From Coemansia sp. RSA 1804 (lineage: Eukaryota; Kickxellomycota; Kickxellomycetes; Kickxellales; Kickxellaceae), in contig JANBTH010000011.1 in the NCBI GenBank assembly GCA_027578815.1, positions 1-64,000 of the forward strand: a stretch of DNA of 64,000 nucleotides, given 5' to 3'. Each line of letters opens with the position of its first letter. The stretch's first letter is position 1. Positions 41,026-53,382 of this stretch are shown piece by piece. The notes under the pieces are model-generated. The model saw only the letters and a program-made list of their open reading frames with translations, was not told where the DNA came from and made no database searches. The translations under genes were made by a program, and so were the position numbers.

Positions 41026-42589
41026 TTTGCAGTGTGATTAGCGCAGGGAGGGGGGAAATGAAAAAAGAAAGAAAAGAAAGAAACAAAGAACAAATCCTGT
41101 AATTCTGTAATGTTGCAAATTTAAAGAGAAGAGAGGTTAATTTGGTGTGTGCTGGTTGTCCTTTCACTGTTGGAAAAAATATTCCCGCACCCACGGCTCA
41201 AACAACTGGACCTTTTCTTGTTTATTTCTTCTTTCTTTGGGGGGGGGGTGGTTGATCCTGAACGCCCAAAGCCGCATCTTTTCGTTTTTTATGTTGTCCG
41301 GCATTGCGTGCCGAAAAAAAGAAGAAAAAAAAGGATCCGCACTGATCGTTCGGCAGATCTAATCAGAGGCCTGACTTGCTCAAGCGAAAGCGCAATAACC
41401 AATGCACATGTTATTGATAATCAAGGTTAGTGATCCTCATACATAGAAGTCGGTTTGGAAACTGGCATTCCTGGGCATCGTGTTTCCCTCTTTTCTTTTT
41501 CCTCTTTCTCTCTTTCCATAACTGCGTGATAGTAGAAAAGAGGGGAGGGGCAGGCTTTCCAAAAGAAAATGGCTACAACAACAACAACATGAAAAAAATT
41601 AAAGGAGGCAGAGAAATAGGGAGGAGAATGAAAGACGGTGGGGCCCTCCAAGGCTAAAGAAATATCTATAAAGAAGAGCCATAAAAATCTACAAAAAATA
41701 AAGACCTCGCTCCCTCTTTTCTGCCATCCCAAGAATGTACGCGCACAAAAGAAACAGAAAAAGGAAAGGAAAAGAAAAAGAGATGCTGACGGCAGTGGCT
41801 CCATACACTGCGAAAACTTTAAAGCTTACCGAGCACAGAGCAAAACACCGTTTCCTCCTCTCTGGGCAAAGGAAGGCGTAAAGAGACTTGTAGAGCAGAC
41901 GAAGAAAAAGCAAAAAGCAATGATCGAAGAGATGGCTGTGGATGTTGCCTATATTTTACACATTCGATGTGCTCAAAAGCTCGAAAAAAGAACTGGAAAA
42001 ACTCATTCCTTCTACCGGATCAAGCGCAGGCTGGCAACACTGACAAGTTTCGCTCCTCTACTATTATTGTCATCATTATTGTCCTTTATTCTATTCTTCC
42101 CTAGCGCTATTTGCCATCAGCATACACCCACATTATTATTCTATTTTTTTCTCCATCACACTACCAAAAATATCTTTTTTTCTTTTTGCTTCTTTTCTGT
42201 TTCAACAGACCAATTCTTTTTCTCTCTCCCTTTTTATCCGATTCAACTTTCAATTTCCACCTACTTTCTGTTTTGGCATTATAAACCTTGAGATTTTTTG
42301 TCGGTTTGGAGAAGTAAGAAAGAACGAACGAAAGAAAGTCAAACCTCTTTTTCACTCTCTCCCCTTCTTCCTCTTCTCCACTTCCCCCCGTCTTTTCTAT
42401 ACCTTTTCTCTCTCTCCATATTATTGAAAGGTGGATTACAAGGAAGAGACGTTGCAATCGATTCTTGCTTCAGAGTAAAAAAAAACAGTCATTTTATTAA
42501 AACATTTCCTTCTATTTATCCCCCTCCCTCTCTCCCTTTATCTTTCTCACTCTCATTTTTAAACTCCCAAGGGAAGCAGGCGATTAACA
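41026..42589. other. Large divergent promoter region
   Basis: 1.56 kb between MPC2 and the 1,521-residue orphan gene. It is built of long A-rich and pyrimidine-rich runs that create spurious open frames, for example one from a GTG at 41638. The unusually long upstream region with CT tracts close to 42590 suggests a long 5' UTR for the orphan gene. Confidence 0.5.
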
Positions 42590-44284
42590 ATGATGACCGA
42601 TTTGGACCTAGATTCAAAGGCGATTCTAAATGGTCTAGTGTACCTCGACCAGCATAATCAGCTTCCACCGAACGCAGCAAACTCGCTGGCCAACAGTAAC
42701 AACAGCAGCACTAAGCAGACGCAAGGAGGAGGAGGAGGAGGAGGAAGCGGCAGCGGCGGCAAAGCCAAAGGAGCGATGGCTGACCAACCAGAAACACCCG
42801 TGTCGCCAACAACACCATCAGCAGCAGGAGGACCCATCAACAACACCCTGCCGCATCAGCAACATATGGCAATGGCTAAGCTAACAGCAGCGTCGAACGC
42901 AAATATGCTGTCGGCAATGTCGCCTTCCCACAAAAAGACAGGAGGAGGCATGCATTTCAACAGTGCTGGCCCGCACGCGATAGCTACATTGAAGGTGGAA
43001 ACAAGTGCGGTGATAAAGGAGTTGTCTCGATTCCGCGCCTGCGACGACCAAAGCATGTCGTGCTTCTATTGCCGGGAATGGGCGCAATGGGTTTATCGTA
43101 AGCAGATAGCGCAGCAGTCGTCCGGAGGAAGCGGCGGAGTAAGCGGCGGCGGATCGTCGGGCCCCGGGATGTCTGGGTCCAACGGTGGCGGCAGGAAGAA
43201 GAAGAAGGCGCAAGGCAGTGGAGGCGGTGGAATGGGAACTGCGAACGGCGGAAACAGCGGCGGCAATGGCAGTGGTACGGCTGCATCGGGGGCTGACGAC
43301 AGTAGCGCGGAACGCGAGCGTAAGCGTGCGGCGCGCGTAAGCTACAGCACTATAGCTGAGCTGTGCGACAGTCTGCGCACGATGATATCGGACGAGAGAG
43401 GTGTGCTGGCGGCTGGCACTATTCCGCCAGAATCGGCTGTGTCCTCTGTCAGCCGTCCGGCGTCGCCTACGCTTAGTGTGTCGTCTGGCGCCTCTTCTTC
43501 AGCCGATGCGCAGCCACTGCGCGGGGCAAAGGCAAGGAGCGGTAGCAGCAGCAGCAAGCCAAAGGATGCAGACGACGCATCGCTTCAGCAGCAGTCGGGG
43601 AGCGCGCTTGTTGACAGTATTGTTGACAAGGTTACGCAGTGGTACGAGGGCTACCAGTTTCCGCTGGCCGACGTGTACGAGGATCTGACGTTCGATTTCC
43701 CGCCCGACGCATTTCCATACGACGATAACCAGGACCCGCTTGATCCCGCCCTGCTTTTGCCGGCACTGCAGGTGACAAAGACCTTTATCTCGCTGCCGGC
43801 AGCCAACTTTCCGCTCCTGGGCAACATAACGTCCGAACTAATAGCCACGCACACGTACCCGACATGCCAGCACACAAAGGCCGACCACCCAACGCCCTCC
43901 GAACTCGAAACGCAGCGCCTTATCTTTAACTCGCAGCTGCAGAAGTGGCGCGGCGAGTACAAGCGTAGCTTTGAGCGTGAGATGGAGCCGGTTTGGCAGA
44001 TCACCCAGCTGCTACTGAAGAGCGCCCAGAGGATCGAAGCCATGCGCGTGAGGCTTTTTGCTCGTGGGTGCAGGGCCAACAGGGAGCAGTTCTTACAGAC
44101 TATTCGCAGCCGCACCCAGCCGTTCGCCGAGTACTGGACCCGAGTCAGCGAGCCGTACAGAACGGGCAAGGCGGCAACGATGGGACTCGATGCCGAGGAC
44201 GATGCCAACAGCGGTGCGTCGCCAGACGATGCGGCAGGAGCGGCATCACAGCAACAGCAGCAGCAGGGTGCGGCTGCGAAGAGA

Positions 44285-44320
<36 letters not shown>

Positions 44321-47155
44321 GCTCGCGCAAAGAAAACAAAGCCCAAATCGCAGGCCCAGCTTGCAGCGGAGGTAGACACGCTGATCACCACGCATCTGGA
44401 CAACCTGCTGGAAGTAAGCGCATCGTGGTCGCGCACATTTCTCGAGTCGTACTACGGCGTGGCACGTGAGTTTGCGCGGGAGCTGGAAACGATTCTGGGC
44501 GAGTGCATAACGATGTGCGACAGGCGCGCGCAGGGGCTGAAGTACCCGCCGCCGCTGACATTGCAGCCGCAGCTGGAGAAGGCGCGCACGGCGATATCCT
44601 GCCTGTTGCCGCATCTGGAGGACCGGATCAAGCGGATCCAGGAAGTGGTGCGCGAGCGCAACGGCGATATATTCAACAGCACGGAGGAGGTGCGTGTTGC
44701 GTGGGCCGAGACCAGCGGCACGACGGTGCAGGCCAAACTGGCAAGGGCGTCGAACAAGGAGTTCAAGAAGCGGATCAAGCGGATCGAGAGCCAGCAGCAG
44801 ACCGGCGTGATCGGGTGGGCGATGCGCGAGCTCGAGCATCTGCTTACCGCGCCGGATGTGGCCGTTGTTGTTGCCGACTGTCTTGAGCTGCTGATGACCG
44901 AGGCCGAGATCCTCGAGCGCGCGGTTGGCCAGGTCTTTGTGCGCAAGCTGGAGCCGACTACCGAGGATCTGCGCGAGCAGCGGCAGGACATCATCGATGA
45001 CTTCACGGAGGGCCTGCTGACTGGTCGCGAGGAGCTTGCGGGCATTGTTGGCAAGCTGATGCTGAAGGAGGCCTGGCGGATCCTTGAGGCCAACATATCG
45101 CTGCAGCGGCAGAAGGCGCTGCTGGACGGTGGTGGCGGCGGCGGCGGAAGTAGCGGCAAGAGCAAGAAGAGCAAGGCGGCAGCAGCTGCAGCGGCAGCAG
45201 CGGCGGCGGCAGCAACATCAGCGGCAGCAGCAGCAGCTGGAGCAGCGCACGCACCACACGCACAGGCGCAAGACCTGGCAGCGCAGCAGCAGCAGCAGCA
45301 GGCGGAGACGGGCGACCAGCAGTCGGTTATCGACGACGACGATCTGCTCTACGACGATGCGGACTCGGTGTCGGCCAAGAAGCGGAAGAAGAACAAGAAG
45401 AAGAAGAAGACGAAGAAGAAGAAGGGCGCGGCAACCAGTGTCTCGACCACGCCGACGGCGCCGGCATCGGGTAAGGCATTGGGTGGTGGCGATTCTTCTG
45501 CTGCTGCTGGAATTGCTGAGGAGGAAGATGATGATTATGATGCGGAGGACGACAACAACGATGAATTCGATGCGTCGGCCACGCAGGATTCGCAGAACCC
45601 GTTTTCGTCGCTCAAGTGGGCTGATCGGCTGGCTGACCGCAATGGCCCTGAGGACGAGTCGTCTGCAGCGCTTCCACACGCAGAGCCGGCAGCGCCTGAA
45701 GAGCCAGCACCAGCACCAGTGCCAGTGCCTGAACCAGAACCAGAGCCAATACAGGCGCCAGCGGCACCAGCGCCAGTGTCAGACCCAGCCCCAGCCCCAG
45801 CGATAACGGCGCCAGTTCCGGCGTCCGCGACTAGGCCGGCCAGATCGCGACGGGGCACCAACGCGGCAAGATACGTGCCGGGCGTTGGCTTTGTGTCGGA
45901 CGACGGCACACACTCGACGTCGCCGCAGCTGGCAGCAGCAGCAGCGGGAGCAGCAACAGCAGCAGCAGCAAGCGCAGGCGGCGCCATCTACAAGCCGGCG
46001 CCAAACGGCGTTGCAGCGAGTGCGCGCGGATCGCTGGGGCTCCAGCCTGGCGGCATCGTGCGTGGCTCGAGCGGCAGCCTCAGCAACGGGCGGGAATCGC
46101 CGCTGCCGAGCGCCGCTCGGCTGGCAGCGTCGCCTGCGTCCCGGTCTCGATCGCAGTCGCAGTCGCCGCTGCCGGGCGCCGACAGAAGAATGACGGCGAC
46201 ACCGCTTGACAAGGAAGCGATGGCGTCGCTGCACGAGACAATCATGTCGGGCACGCAGGAATCCGTGGAGCGCGCGGTTTCGGGGCTGCCGCACGACAGT
46301 CTTGTTGTTCTGGCGGCGACGGCGCTGGCTGACAGGCGGCGGCTGTCGGATGCGGCTACCAAGTGGCAAGGAGCGGTGGCCAGCGTGCTCCACGCGTACG
46401 ATGGCATTGCTTCGCAGATCGAGATGTTCAAGAATCTGTGCGCGACGCACGATTCGGAGACTGCGAGGCTGTCGCTTCTGCTGGCGCAGGCTGCGCAGGA
46501 GGCTCAGACCTGGCACGACCAGTACGATCGGCTGAGTGCGGAGGTCGATGCCCTGCGTCTGGCTTCTGCTGCGCCCAAGGGTGCTGGCGACAGTCGCAGC
46601 CAGCAGCAGGCTTCCAGCTTCAGTGCCGCCGCGGGGCCTGGGTTTGGCCAGCAGCAGCAGCAGCAGATGCTGTTTGCCAACGGCGGTGGATACGGCCCGT
46701 TTGCCGGCCTCCCGCCCCACGCACTAGCGGCAGCAGCGGGCGGCGGAATGCCGGCAAGTGCAATGGGCCACCACCCGCTGTTTGCTGCTGCTGCGGCGGC
46801 GGCGGCTGCTGCTGCTTCGTCGTCGGGGCAGATGCCGATGCCGCCGATGGATCCGGCGTCGCTGATGATGCTGCCTGGCTCATCGCAGATGGCCATGGCG
46901 TCGGCGGCTGCTGCGCTTGGGATGATGTCATCTGCCAGCGGCACTAGCGCCAGCGCTGCCATTCCTCCTGTCTCTGCCGCTGCTGGCGCATTGCCATCCT
47001 CTGTGTCGATTCTGACTGCTGCTGCTGCTGCTGCTGCTGCTGGCTCCTCTCCTCCCGCCAATTCCTCGTCCTCATCCTCCGCTGCTGCTGCTGCCGTTTC
47101 TGCAGCAAGCGCATCGTTGCTGACCGCGCTGAATGCTGGATCGCAGCCATTGTGA
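42590..47155 (+). CDS. Large orphan protein with helical core and low-complexity arms
   Basis: Encodes 1,521 residues without introns. I do not recognise the family. The N-terminal 150 residues are Asn/Gln/Gly-rich. A conserved-looking segment FRACDDQSMSCFYCREWAQW lies near 147-166. A mostly helical core runs from about 334 to 844, including LIFNSQLQKWRGEYKRSFER and ELEHLLTAPDVAVVVADCLE, broken by polyalanine. A lysine-rich run near 930-946 could be a nuclear signal or RNA-binding patch. The remainder is acidic, Pro/Ala-rich and disordered, except for a predicted coiled coil around 1240-1325. The C-terminus is alanine-rich. The folded core between disordered arms suggests a scaffold; no function is assigned. 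Confidence 0.75.
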
Positions 47156-47486
47156 GTCCATTGTCTTTTTTCACAGTCTGTCTTTTTTTTGCATCTGGTT
47201 AGAACAAGATGGTTTCAGCGCTCTTTTGGCTTCCTTTGTGGCATGTCCAATGCTTAGGTCCTCACGTGCTTCTGTGGCTTCATTTTCCAGTGGATGAATC
47301 AAATAGGAGGAGGGGTGGAATGATTGGCTGCAATCCTGCTATAGTGGCATGTACTCTAGACAGCTTGAATGCGTTTACTCTATATCCCTTTCTCTTCTTT
47401 CTATCCGTAGCTAAATCTAATAATTCCCCTCTTTTTCTGCTGCTGCTGCTGTATTCTATTATTCTTTGTAATCACCAGCATTGGAA
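47156..47486. other. Short intergenic region
   Basis: 331 bp between two rightward genes. CTG repeats near 47439 and a pyrimidine-rich run precede the downstream ATG. A GTGAGT overlaps the stop codon of the upstream gene, but joining it to the next acceptor does not continue either reading frame. Confidence 0.45.
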
Positions 47487-48179
47487 ATGAGCACCGATTC
47501 CAAACACGTTCCTCTCTCGCTGCGTCGCAAGATAGTGATTGCGCTGGATTCGGACCTGCTTGTGCCGGCCATACTGGCCAACCAGACCGCGGGCGGCACG
47601 GCCGAGAGCAGCGAGGACGTAAACCAGGCCACGCAGAGCAGGTTCTCGACGTTCAAGACGGTTGCGTGGGCGAAGGCCAACATCATACGGGAGAGCGAGG
47701 ACCACGTGTTCCTGATAACCTGTGTGAATCCCGAGGCCTCGTCCGCAACAGCGGGGCAGCTGGACACCGCAACCATCGCCAGCATGTGGAACAGCATGTT
47801 CTACGACAGGGAGAACCACAGCAGCAGGGCGAAGGAGGCTGAGGCGGCGCTTCGACGGCTGGCGGAGGCGCTTTCCCGCGTCGGTGTGTCTGTTTCCATC
47901 GAGGTTGTGCTGGGCGCGCCGGCGACCAGGATCCCCGAGTACGTGCACGCCCATCGCGGCGAGCTGCTTGTTGTGCAGGCGCCTGTTCGGTCGGCGCTGG
48001 CTTCTGCGTTCTCGTACTCTTGGGCCGATTCGTGTGGCTACTCCTCCGTCTGTCCTACCGTTATGGTCAAGCAGTCGGATCTCCCCGACAATGTGGCCGT
48101 TGCTTTGGACCCGCCCCTGCCAACACCAACAACAACAGCAAATGCAGCTGCCTCTGTCTCGGCGGAGACAGCGGAATAA
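47487..48179 (+). CDS. UspA-like universal stress protein domain protein
   Basis: Encodes 230 residues from the ATG at 47487; the frame can be extended only to a TTG. The order of elements fits a Rossmann-like Usp domain: a first strand RKIVIALDSD, a segment with FKTVAWAKANI, a strand HVFLITCVNP, a helix with RAKEAEAALRRLAEAL, then VSVSIEVVLGAPATRIPEYV, and a strand GELLVVQAP. A later TVMVKQ would be the last strand. The glycine-rich ATP loop of ATP-binding Usps is not clear. The Thr/Ala-rich tail is disordered. Role in stress response is inferred from the fold only. Confidence 0.58.
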   Translation: MSTDSKHVPLSLRRKIVIALDSDLLVPAILANQTAGGTAESSEDVNQATQSRFSTFKTVAWAKANIIRESEDHVFLITCVNPEASSATAGQLDTATIASMWNSMFYDRENHSSRAKEAEAALRRLAEALSRVGVSVSIEVVLGAPATRIPEYVHAHRGELLVVQAPVRSALASAFSYSWADSCGYSSVCPTVMVKQSDLPDNVAVALDPPLPTPTTTANAAASVSAETAE

Positions 48180-48672
48180 GTGTCATTGCTTCTTCTCTTT
48201 ATTTTTTGTATGTAGTATTAAACTAAACTAAACTAAACTAAATGCCTTTTGTCTTGCCTGTGCGCATTCATTACAAAGAAAAAAGGGAGATAAAGGGCTT
48301 TGCACTTATATCTCCGATATCTGGAAAAGGCGTGTTGGGTGGTTAGCTAGCTAGTTATTCTTGGCTTAATTAGACTATTAATAGGCCGAAAACACAGTGT
48401 CGTTTCTTGTTACTTGTGATCAATTTCAAACAGCCATCCGGGTTCTGGCCATTTCCATTACAGCAGACAAAAAAGCACTCGATAGACATACCAGCACTTG
48501 ATGCGCTGCTGGTTGAAACTTGAGGGTCTCTCATATGTTCTTTTCAAAAAAAAAAAAGACAGATTGCAAGCAATGTCCAGTCCAACGGATATCCTGCTAA
48601 CTAACCAAATAGAAGCATAATATATTGATACTCTAAACTAACTCAAAACCCAATGTATTCTATACTGCTGCA
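48180..48672. other. Left edge of repeat island 3
   Basis: 493 bp holding a TAAAC tandem repeat (about 48219-48241, just after the Usp gene) and the 3' flank of the 83-residue gene. The stretch 48595-48666 (CTAACTAACCAAATAGAA and on to ACTCAAAA) is repeated near 53305-53380, next to the second copy of that gene. Confidence 0.5.
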
Positions 48673-48924
48673 CTATAGTTTCCGAACGCCTGGCTGGATG
48701 GCTTCTACAAGCCTATCTTTATTTTGGCCATTTCCACCAGACAAGTGCATCTTGTTCATGATTGTGCTAAACGGGCCCTTTGCTTTTATTCCGTTTTTCA
48801 AAAGCTTTTTCCGTTGCTCATCAATGCCTTGCTCCTGAGAATCTAACTTGCTTGCTCCGACTACATGACTTGGCTTGGGAAGGGAGACCCATTGCAGCTT
48901 ATTCCCACTGTTGCTGTCAGACAT
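48673..48924 (-). CDS. 83-residue SAP-like protein, copy 1
   Basis: Encodes 83 residues beginning MSDSNSGNKLQWVSLPKPSH. It is the same length as the protein at 53581-53832, and about 53% of residues are identical without gaps (44 of 83 by eye). The C-terminal half, containing MNKMHLSGGNGQNKDRLVEA, resembles a SAP motif (helix, Leu-Ser-Gly turn, Lys, Leu, helix), a short DNA-binding hairpin. The N-terminal LPKP.HV.GA block is conserved but unknown. Its 3' flank is also repeated at the other locus, so a whole unit was duplicated. Probably encoded by a mobile element or a multicopy gene family. DNA binding is inferred. Confidence 0.55.
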   Translation of the reverse strand: MSDSNSGNKLQWVSLPKPSHVVGASKLDSQEQGIDEQRKKLLKNGIKAKGPFSTIMNKMHLSGGNGQNKDRLVEAIQPGVRKL

Positions 48925-49270
48925 TGTTGCTCAACAAGTGTTTTCTTTTGCTTTTAATAATGTGTAATAGTAGTACTTTATATCAAAAAGATGAAAATGT
49001 GTAGACTGAAAGAGAAGAAAAGTAAATGATGGGGGAAAAAATAATGCCATTTTATTGCATTTCCGAACTACGCCTTGGACACGCTGTCTGCAAAGTAATG
49101 ACCATTATTTTTCATTTAATTAATATAAAGTCTAATTAATTGTCTCCTATACCCATTTTGCTATTATTTTTAGAATATACCAGAATTCACCAAAAAAAAA
49201 GCTTGGTCCACCAGAAATTATATACATGTAATTGTAAATCTCCTTGTTGTTGCTGTTGTAGCCATTATGG
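48925..49270. other. AT-rich spacer
   Basis: 5' flank of the 83-residue gene copy 1. It contains TTTATAT near 48978, a possible minus-strand TATA element much closer to its ATG than in the other copies. Nothing else recognised. Confidence 0.35.
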
Positions 49271-49480
49271 TTACAGCTTAGTCCATCGACGTTTGAATTG
49301 CGTTGGTATAAACTTTTCTATACCTGCGTCACCATGCCTATCATCAGTAGTATATCTATTGCTATTTGCATTACCTTTAGAAGATGGTGTAATGCCAGTA
49401 GGTTTTCATGTTGACCCAGAAACAGTACCTCATGCGGGAGTACTACCCTATTGTATTGAGTTATTCTGTTTGTCGCCCAT
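49271..49480 (-). pseudogene. Decayed relative of the 83-residue family
   Basis: From an ATG at 49480, aligned codon by codon with the intact copies, the frame keeps the order Gln, (stop), x, Ser, x, Pro where the intact proteins have QW.SLP. The conserved Trp codon has become TAG, and more stops follow at the positions of Pro and before Lys. The upstream region (GTACAGACC-type block, TATA near 49589) matches those of the copies at 50.5 and 53.8 kb. An inactivated copy; relation moderate. Confidence 0.4.
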
Positions 49481-50409
49481 TATTATCTTGATAAGAGTAA
49501 ATAAATTTATGAAAGCACAGACCAGTAGTAAGTAATAAACCCCAAAATCCAATAAAAAGAAAAGCAAAAAAAAAGAGAAATTGAGAGCTATATATCTAGA
49601 AGAAGTAGAAGACTTTATTACATCCCTAGCATATGAAATTAAAACAAAAATAGATTATAATATAGTTAATTTAATAAAAGTAGCTGCGGCTGAGAGTAGG
49701 GTTGGGCTTTGAATATAGGAATATGCAAATGTTAATGTATATGCCAGGTGCACACACATATTTATTAAAAAGTTGGCAGTTTAATTATTGTCCCATTTAA
49801 CATGTATTATTAGCTCTTTGTGTGGTAATCCTACACATCTCAATAAAATTGCTGCATAGGTGTAAGTTAGTTTATTCAATCCTAGTTTTGTAAATAAAAA
49901 ACTATGAACAATTCAAAATCTTTGTCACAAATAGGATGTCATCACAAAGTAGGAAGGGTTAAGTTTATAGCTTTTTAATTATTATAGCAACCATCTTTCT
50001 GTTATAATATTAACTATGATGTAATATTATTGTCTTATGCATATATCCATAGATCATTAACATAAAGGTCTGCTATGGTAATGTTTGATCTTTCACTTTC
50101 TCATTTTTAGCTCAGTTAACTCAACTTCACGAAATAAACAATTCTAGTCTTTAAAAACATTACTACAGTTTTCAAAACTCTGTTTCTTTTTCACCCAGAA
50201 AATGGAAGATCTACATTTTTACTAAAATAGTCCTTAATAGAGATGATTTGGTTGCTAATGTATTGTTTTCTTCAATACATCTTTTTTAGGTGGTCTCAGA
50301 TCTTTAGATCTACTTTTGCTTTCTATACTAGGCATATGCTGTGAATTACCAACAGGTTCATTTCTGCTTGTTGGCAGTACTTTACCAATCTTCTGTTTTA
50401 TTATACTTT
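49481..50409. other. AT-rich spacer with repeated 5' flank
   Basis: 49500-49780 matches the 5' flanks at 50560-50760 and 53840-54140, including AGCACAGACCAGTAGTTAGT and a GTAGCTGCGG block shared with 54055. The rest has no supported feature. Confidence 0.4.
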
Positions 50410-50553
50410 CTAGCAATCTTTCCCCTTTTTATGGCCTTCACTTTTATTGCTGGTTTCAGCAGCATTTGTTCTAGATATGTATCTTACCTGCTCAAGCTCT
50501 ACATCCCATTTCACTCTTCCACCCTCTTGACTACTGCCTATTGTTATTTCCAT
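50410..50553 (-). pseudogene. Possible truncated relative of the 83-residue family
   Basis: A 47-residue frame from the ATG at 50553 with a Gly-rich N-terminus, a Lys-Trp pair at the position of the family's KW/QW, and TSNKSEG where intact copies have DTSKQGA. It then stops, while the sequence beyond continues Lys-rich in another frame. The 5' flank, with a TATA-like TTTATATATA at 50675-50684, is clearly homologous to the flank of the 53.8-kb copy. Protein-level similarity is weak; flank similarity is good. Confidence 0.35.
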
Positions 50554-51720
50554 AAGAGTAAAATAAAAATTTACTATGTAAGTACAGACCAGTAATTAGC
50601 AAGACAAAGGGCAGGTATAAAAGAAAAATGTGAATAAAAAGAAATAAAGAAATAAAGCAGAAAAAAGAAGGATGTTTATATATAGAAAATAAAGACTTTA
50701 ATATAATCATGCATAACAATTGAAAATTTACCAAATAAACTGTTTCTTCTCCTTTTCTAAACCTATATATCAAAATAACAAACATACAAATAGGTTAAAT
50801 AGCCATTGAAATATATGCATCATAAAGAGAGAAACTATTAACATGATTCATGAATCACCAGCACCTTTTGCCAAATACATTACATCCATCCAACCCACTG
50901 TCACCAGTGGCAGTGCTGCGGGTTTCTAAGCCAGAGATAGCAGAATTGAAAGCAATTCCATTTCTAATGAATGCAATGCCAATGAGTTTAAGGATAGTGA
51001 TTCAATCCTGTTACATTATTAATAAAGTGTGATTGGCTATCCTGATTGAGTAGATCCTTTTCTTGAAACTCATAGGATTGAAGGGTTCTATGAGATTGCT
51101 TTTTTGTGATTTTTGCTGTTTCAGAAAGTTCTTATCACAGTATCAATGCACTAATAATTTTTAAATTTCTGCAATATCATGGATTTCCAATGGTACAAAT
51201 TGCATATCTCTATCTTGCCTGTAGCCTGCATAACACTTTTTTAATCTGAAATGTTTAAAACGTTGATAAGCCTTTTCTGAACACTGTATACTAAATATAT
51301 TAATGTATCTAATAATTTTGACACTAGTTACTTTACTATTGTTTGTAAACAATATGTTAGCCAATAATTTAATTGTTGCAATTCAAGGATTATAATAGAC
51401 TTGATCAGCTTTTGAATATCTGACTGCAAAATAAAATCTAATTAAGCAAACTGTTTGTGCATGTGGCCACAATTTTTGTTTCTGTTTCTGTTTCCAATAC
51501 CTGGGCCACATTGTTTTTAATTTATTCATGTGACATCTAAAAATTGATATTCTTTGCATTTATTATAAGCTACATTTTAAAATAAAAATTATTCATATTA
51601 TGCAGGCTGCCAAAATTATATAAATACTTGATGTTTTCTTCTCATCTCATTTATTCATTTTTACTTTGACCACATTCAATTTTATTAACAATTTGCTATT
51701 CTTATCAATTGTTCTACAAT
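50554..51720. other. AT-rich spacer
   Basis: Includes the repeated 5' flank just described. Near 51020-51100, a block (AAAGTGTGATTGGCTATCCTGATTGAGTAGATCCTTTTCTTGAAACTCATAGG) is a diverged match to 4825-4900. A minus-strand frame at 51161-51364 containing RLKKCYAGYRQDRDMQF is not identified. TATATAAAT near 51618 precedes the ORF at 51721 by about 100 bp. Confidence 0.4.
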
Positions 51721-51921
51721 ATGCCAGGAAGTTCAGATAAACCTCAAAGTAAAGGACAGATGGTACCTATATTAGATGCTTGGTCAAATAAAAGAAAAAA
51801 AAGGATAATATCTGATGGCAATAAAATACGCATTAAATTATTAGAGAGGCAGCTAGCAACAGTTGCTAATAATGTTGGTGCTAATGCTCCTGGTACTAGT
51901 GGCACCAGACAATCAAAATAA
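51721..51921 (+). CDS. Small basic ORF, unidentified
   Basis: Encodes 66 residues from the ATG at 51721 (an upstream TTG was not used). Contains a basic cluster WSNKRKKRIISDGNKIRIK, then a Gly/Ala/Asn-rich tail. It is preceded by a TATA-like box about 100 bp upstream, as are the other small ORFs of the islands. No family recognised; it could be a fragment. Confidence 0.3.
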   Translation: MPGSSDKPQSKGQMVPILDAWSNKRKKRIISDGNKIRIKLLERQLATVANNVGANAPGTSGTRQSK

Positions 51922-53382
51922 TATAATTGTGGTTACAGGAAAAAGGTTTTCATATAGCAAAGCTTATAAACTGTGCAATATAAAATTTTGACAATAATAG
52001 TATTAAAAAATTGAAAATCTACAGTTTCACTGGTACTTCTTTGAAAGAGGTTATTAGATAAGCTTTTTTGTAAACAATTCTTATGAGAAAATGAATAAAG
52101 TTGGAAAGCAAAAATATCATGCAAAAAAACACAAGGAAAATGAATACACTGTGGTCCTGGCTTAATAATAAAGCAAAAACAGACAGATGTTTAAATGAGA
52201 GGCCATCAGTATAGTCATTGTACTCTAGCAGCATCAATTTGTTTTGGAGACCTTGCAAATTTTACTAAGCCTTGACAAAAAATTGGTATGGGTTTACAGA
52301 AAATATATGATAAAGCTGTTATGGTACATTGCAATAAACAACAAAGACACAAAAAATGCCAATTACTTATTTTAATGCAATGCTGGTCATACTTAAAGCC
52401 CCACACTTTTTTAATCTTGAAATCACTAAATAATCTATATTTCTTAACCTGTGTGAATGTGTGTGTTGGAATCTAGGAAAGATTAGAATAATATATTTAC
52501 TTTTAAATAAAGGGTAAAAACTGGCTAAGGGCACATTCCAGGATAATAAAAGCTTTTCAATTGACCACATGAAATGAAAGATAGTTCTAACTGATTATGC
52601 CTTGATTTGCATATAAATCAAGGCATTTGTAGATTTGCCAACAATGGGGAAGGGTGGTATTGTGTTTCAACATAATAACAATTTCAAATGTACTGCATAA
52701 ATTATATGAAAATGGCTAACACAGTAGGTACATCTACAAACCACTGGTTAATACAGTTTATTAACATAAAACATACTAGATATTATTATGTCAACTTTAA
52801 ATAAAAAGCTTAATTTATATGAAAATAAGTCAAACAGTATCCACCAACTTTAAGAGTAAGCTTAAGGTAACTGGAGCACTTTTAAAAAGTTAACTTTAAC
52901 TAATTAGTCTAATGCCTGAACTTATTGCTGCTGAAATGTTAGCAAAAAGATTAAAAAATTAGATGTTTTCTGCTGTCTATATTTAGCCATCTGCTAAAAA
53001 ACCATTGCAATAACATGTACAACTTTAATAAGTAATAACTTTATACACATTTAGATAACAAATGCTTTATCTTTTCTGGCAGAAAAAAACCAAAATGTCA
53101 CCTACACATAAATTTATAGCTTAATCCAAACACTGGTGTTAGATAAATTTATAATAAAAAACTGACAAAATAAAAAACATTGCAACAGTTTCTTGAGTCA
53201 ATGTGCTAGTACATGATATACTTTTAGTTGAAATTTGGGAATGTCGCAAACCTTTTTTAAAAGAAAAAAGTTTTAAACAATGTTAAATTTAACAGAAATT
53301 CATCTAACTAACCAAATAGAAATATATATTGATACTCTAAACAAACTCAAAAAATATAACAAAACCCTGTGTATTTTATAGT
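51922..53382. other. AT-rich spacer
   Basis: No supported gene. Several short minus-strand frames near 51930-52570 have no clear family. 53305-53380 repeats the 3' flank of the 83-residue gene copy 1. Confidence 0.4.

Noticed and set aside
41638..42291. 217-residue frame upstream of the orphan gene
   Set aside because: Starts at GTG, and consists of A-rich then pyrimidine-rich low complexity that translates to Lys then Phe/Leu/Ser. Looks like promoter/UTR DNA.
47153..47480. GTGAGT donor at the end of the orphan gene, possibly spliced to the Usp gene
   Set aside because: Joining to the acceptor before 47481 leaves the Usp frame out of phase. The two are kept as separate genes.
49140..49535. 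131-residue plus-strand frame with a CCCCC run
   Set aside because: It lies on the antisense of a decayed 83-residue-family copy and has no signature of its own.
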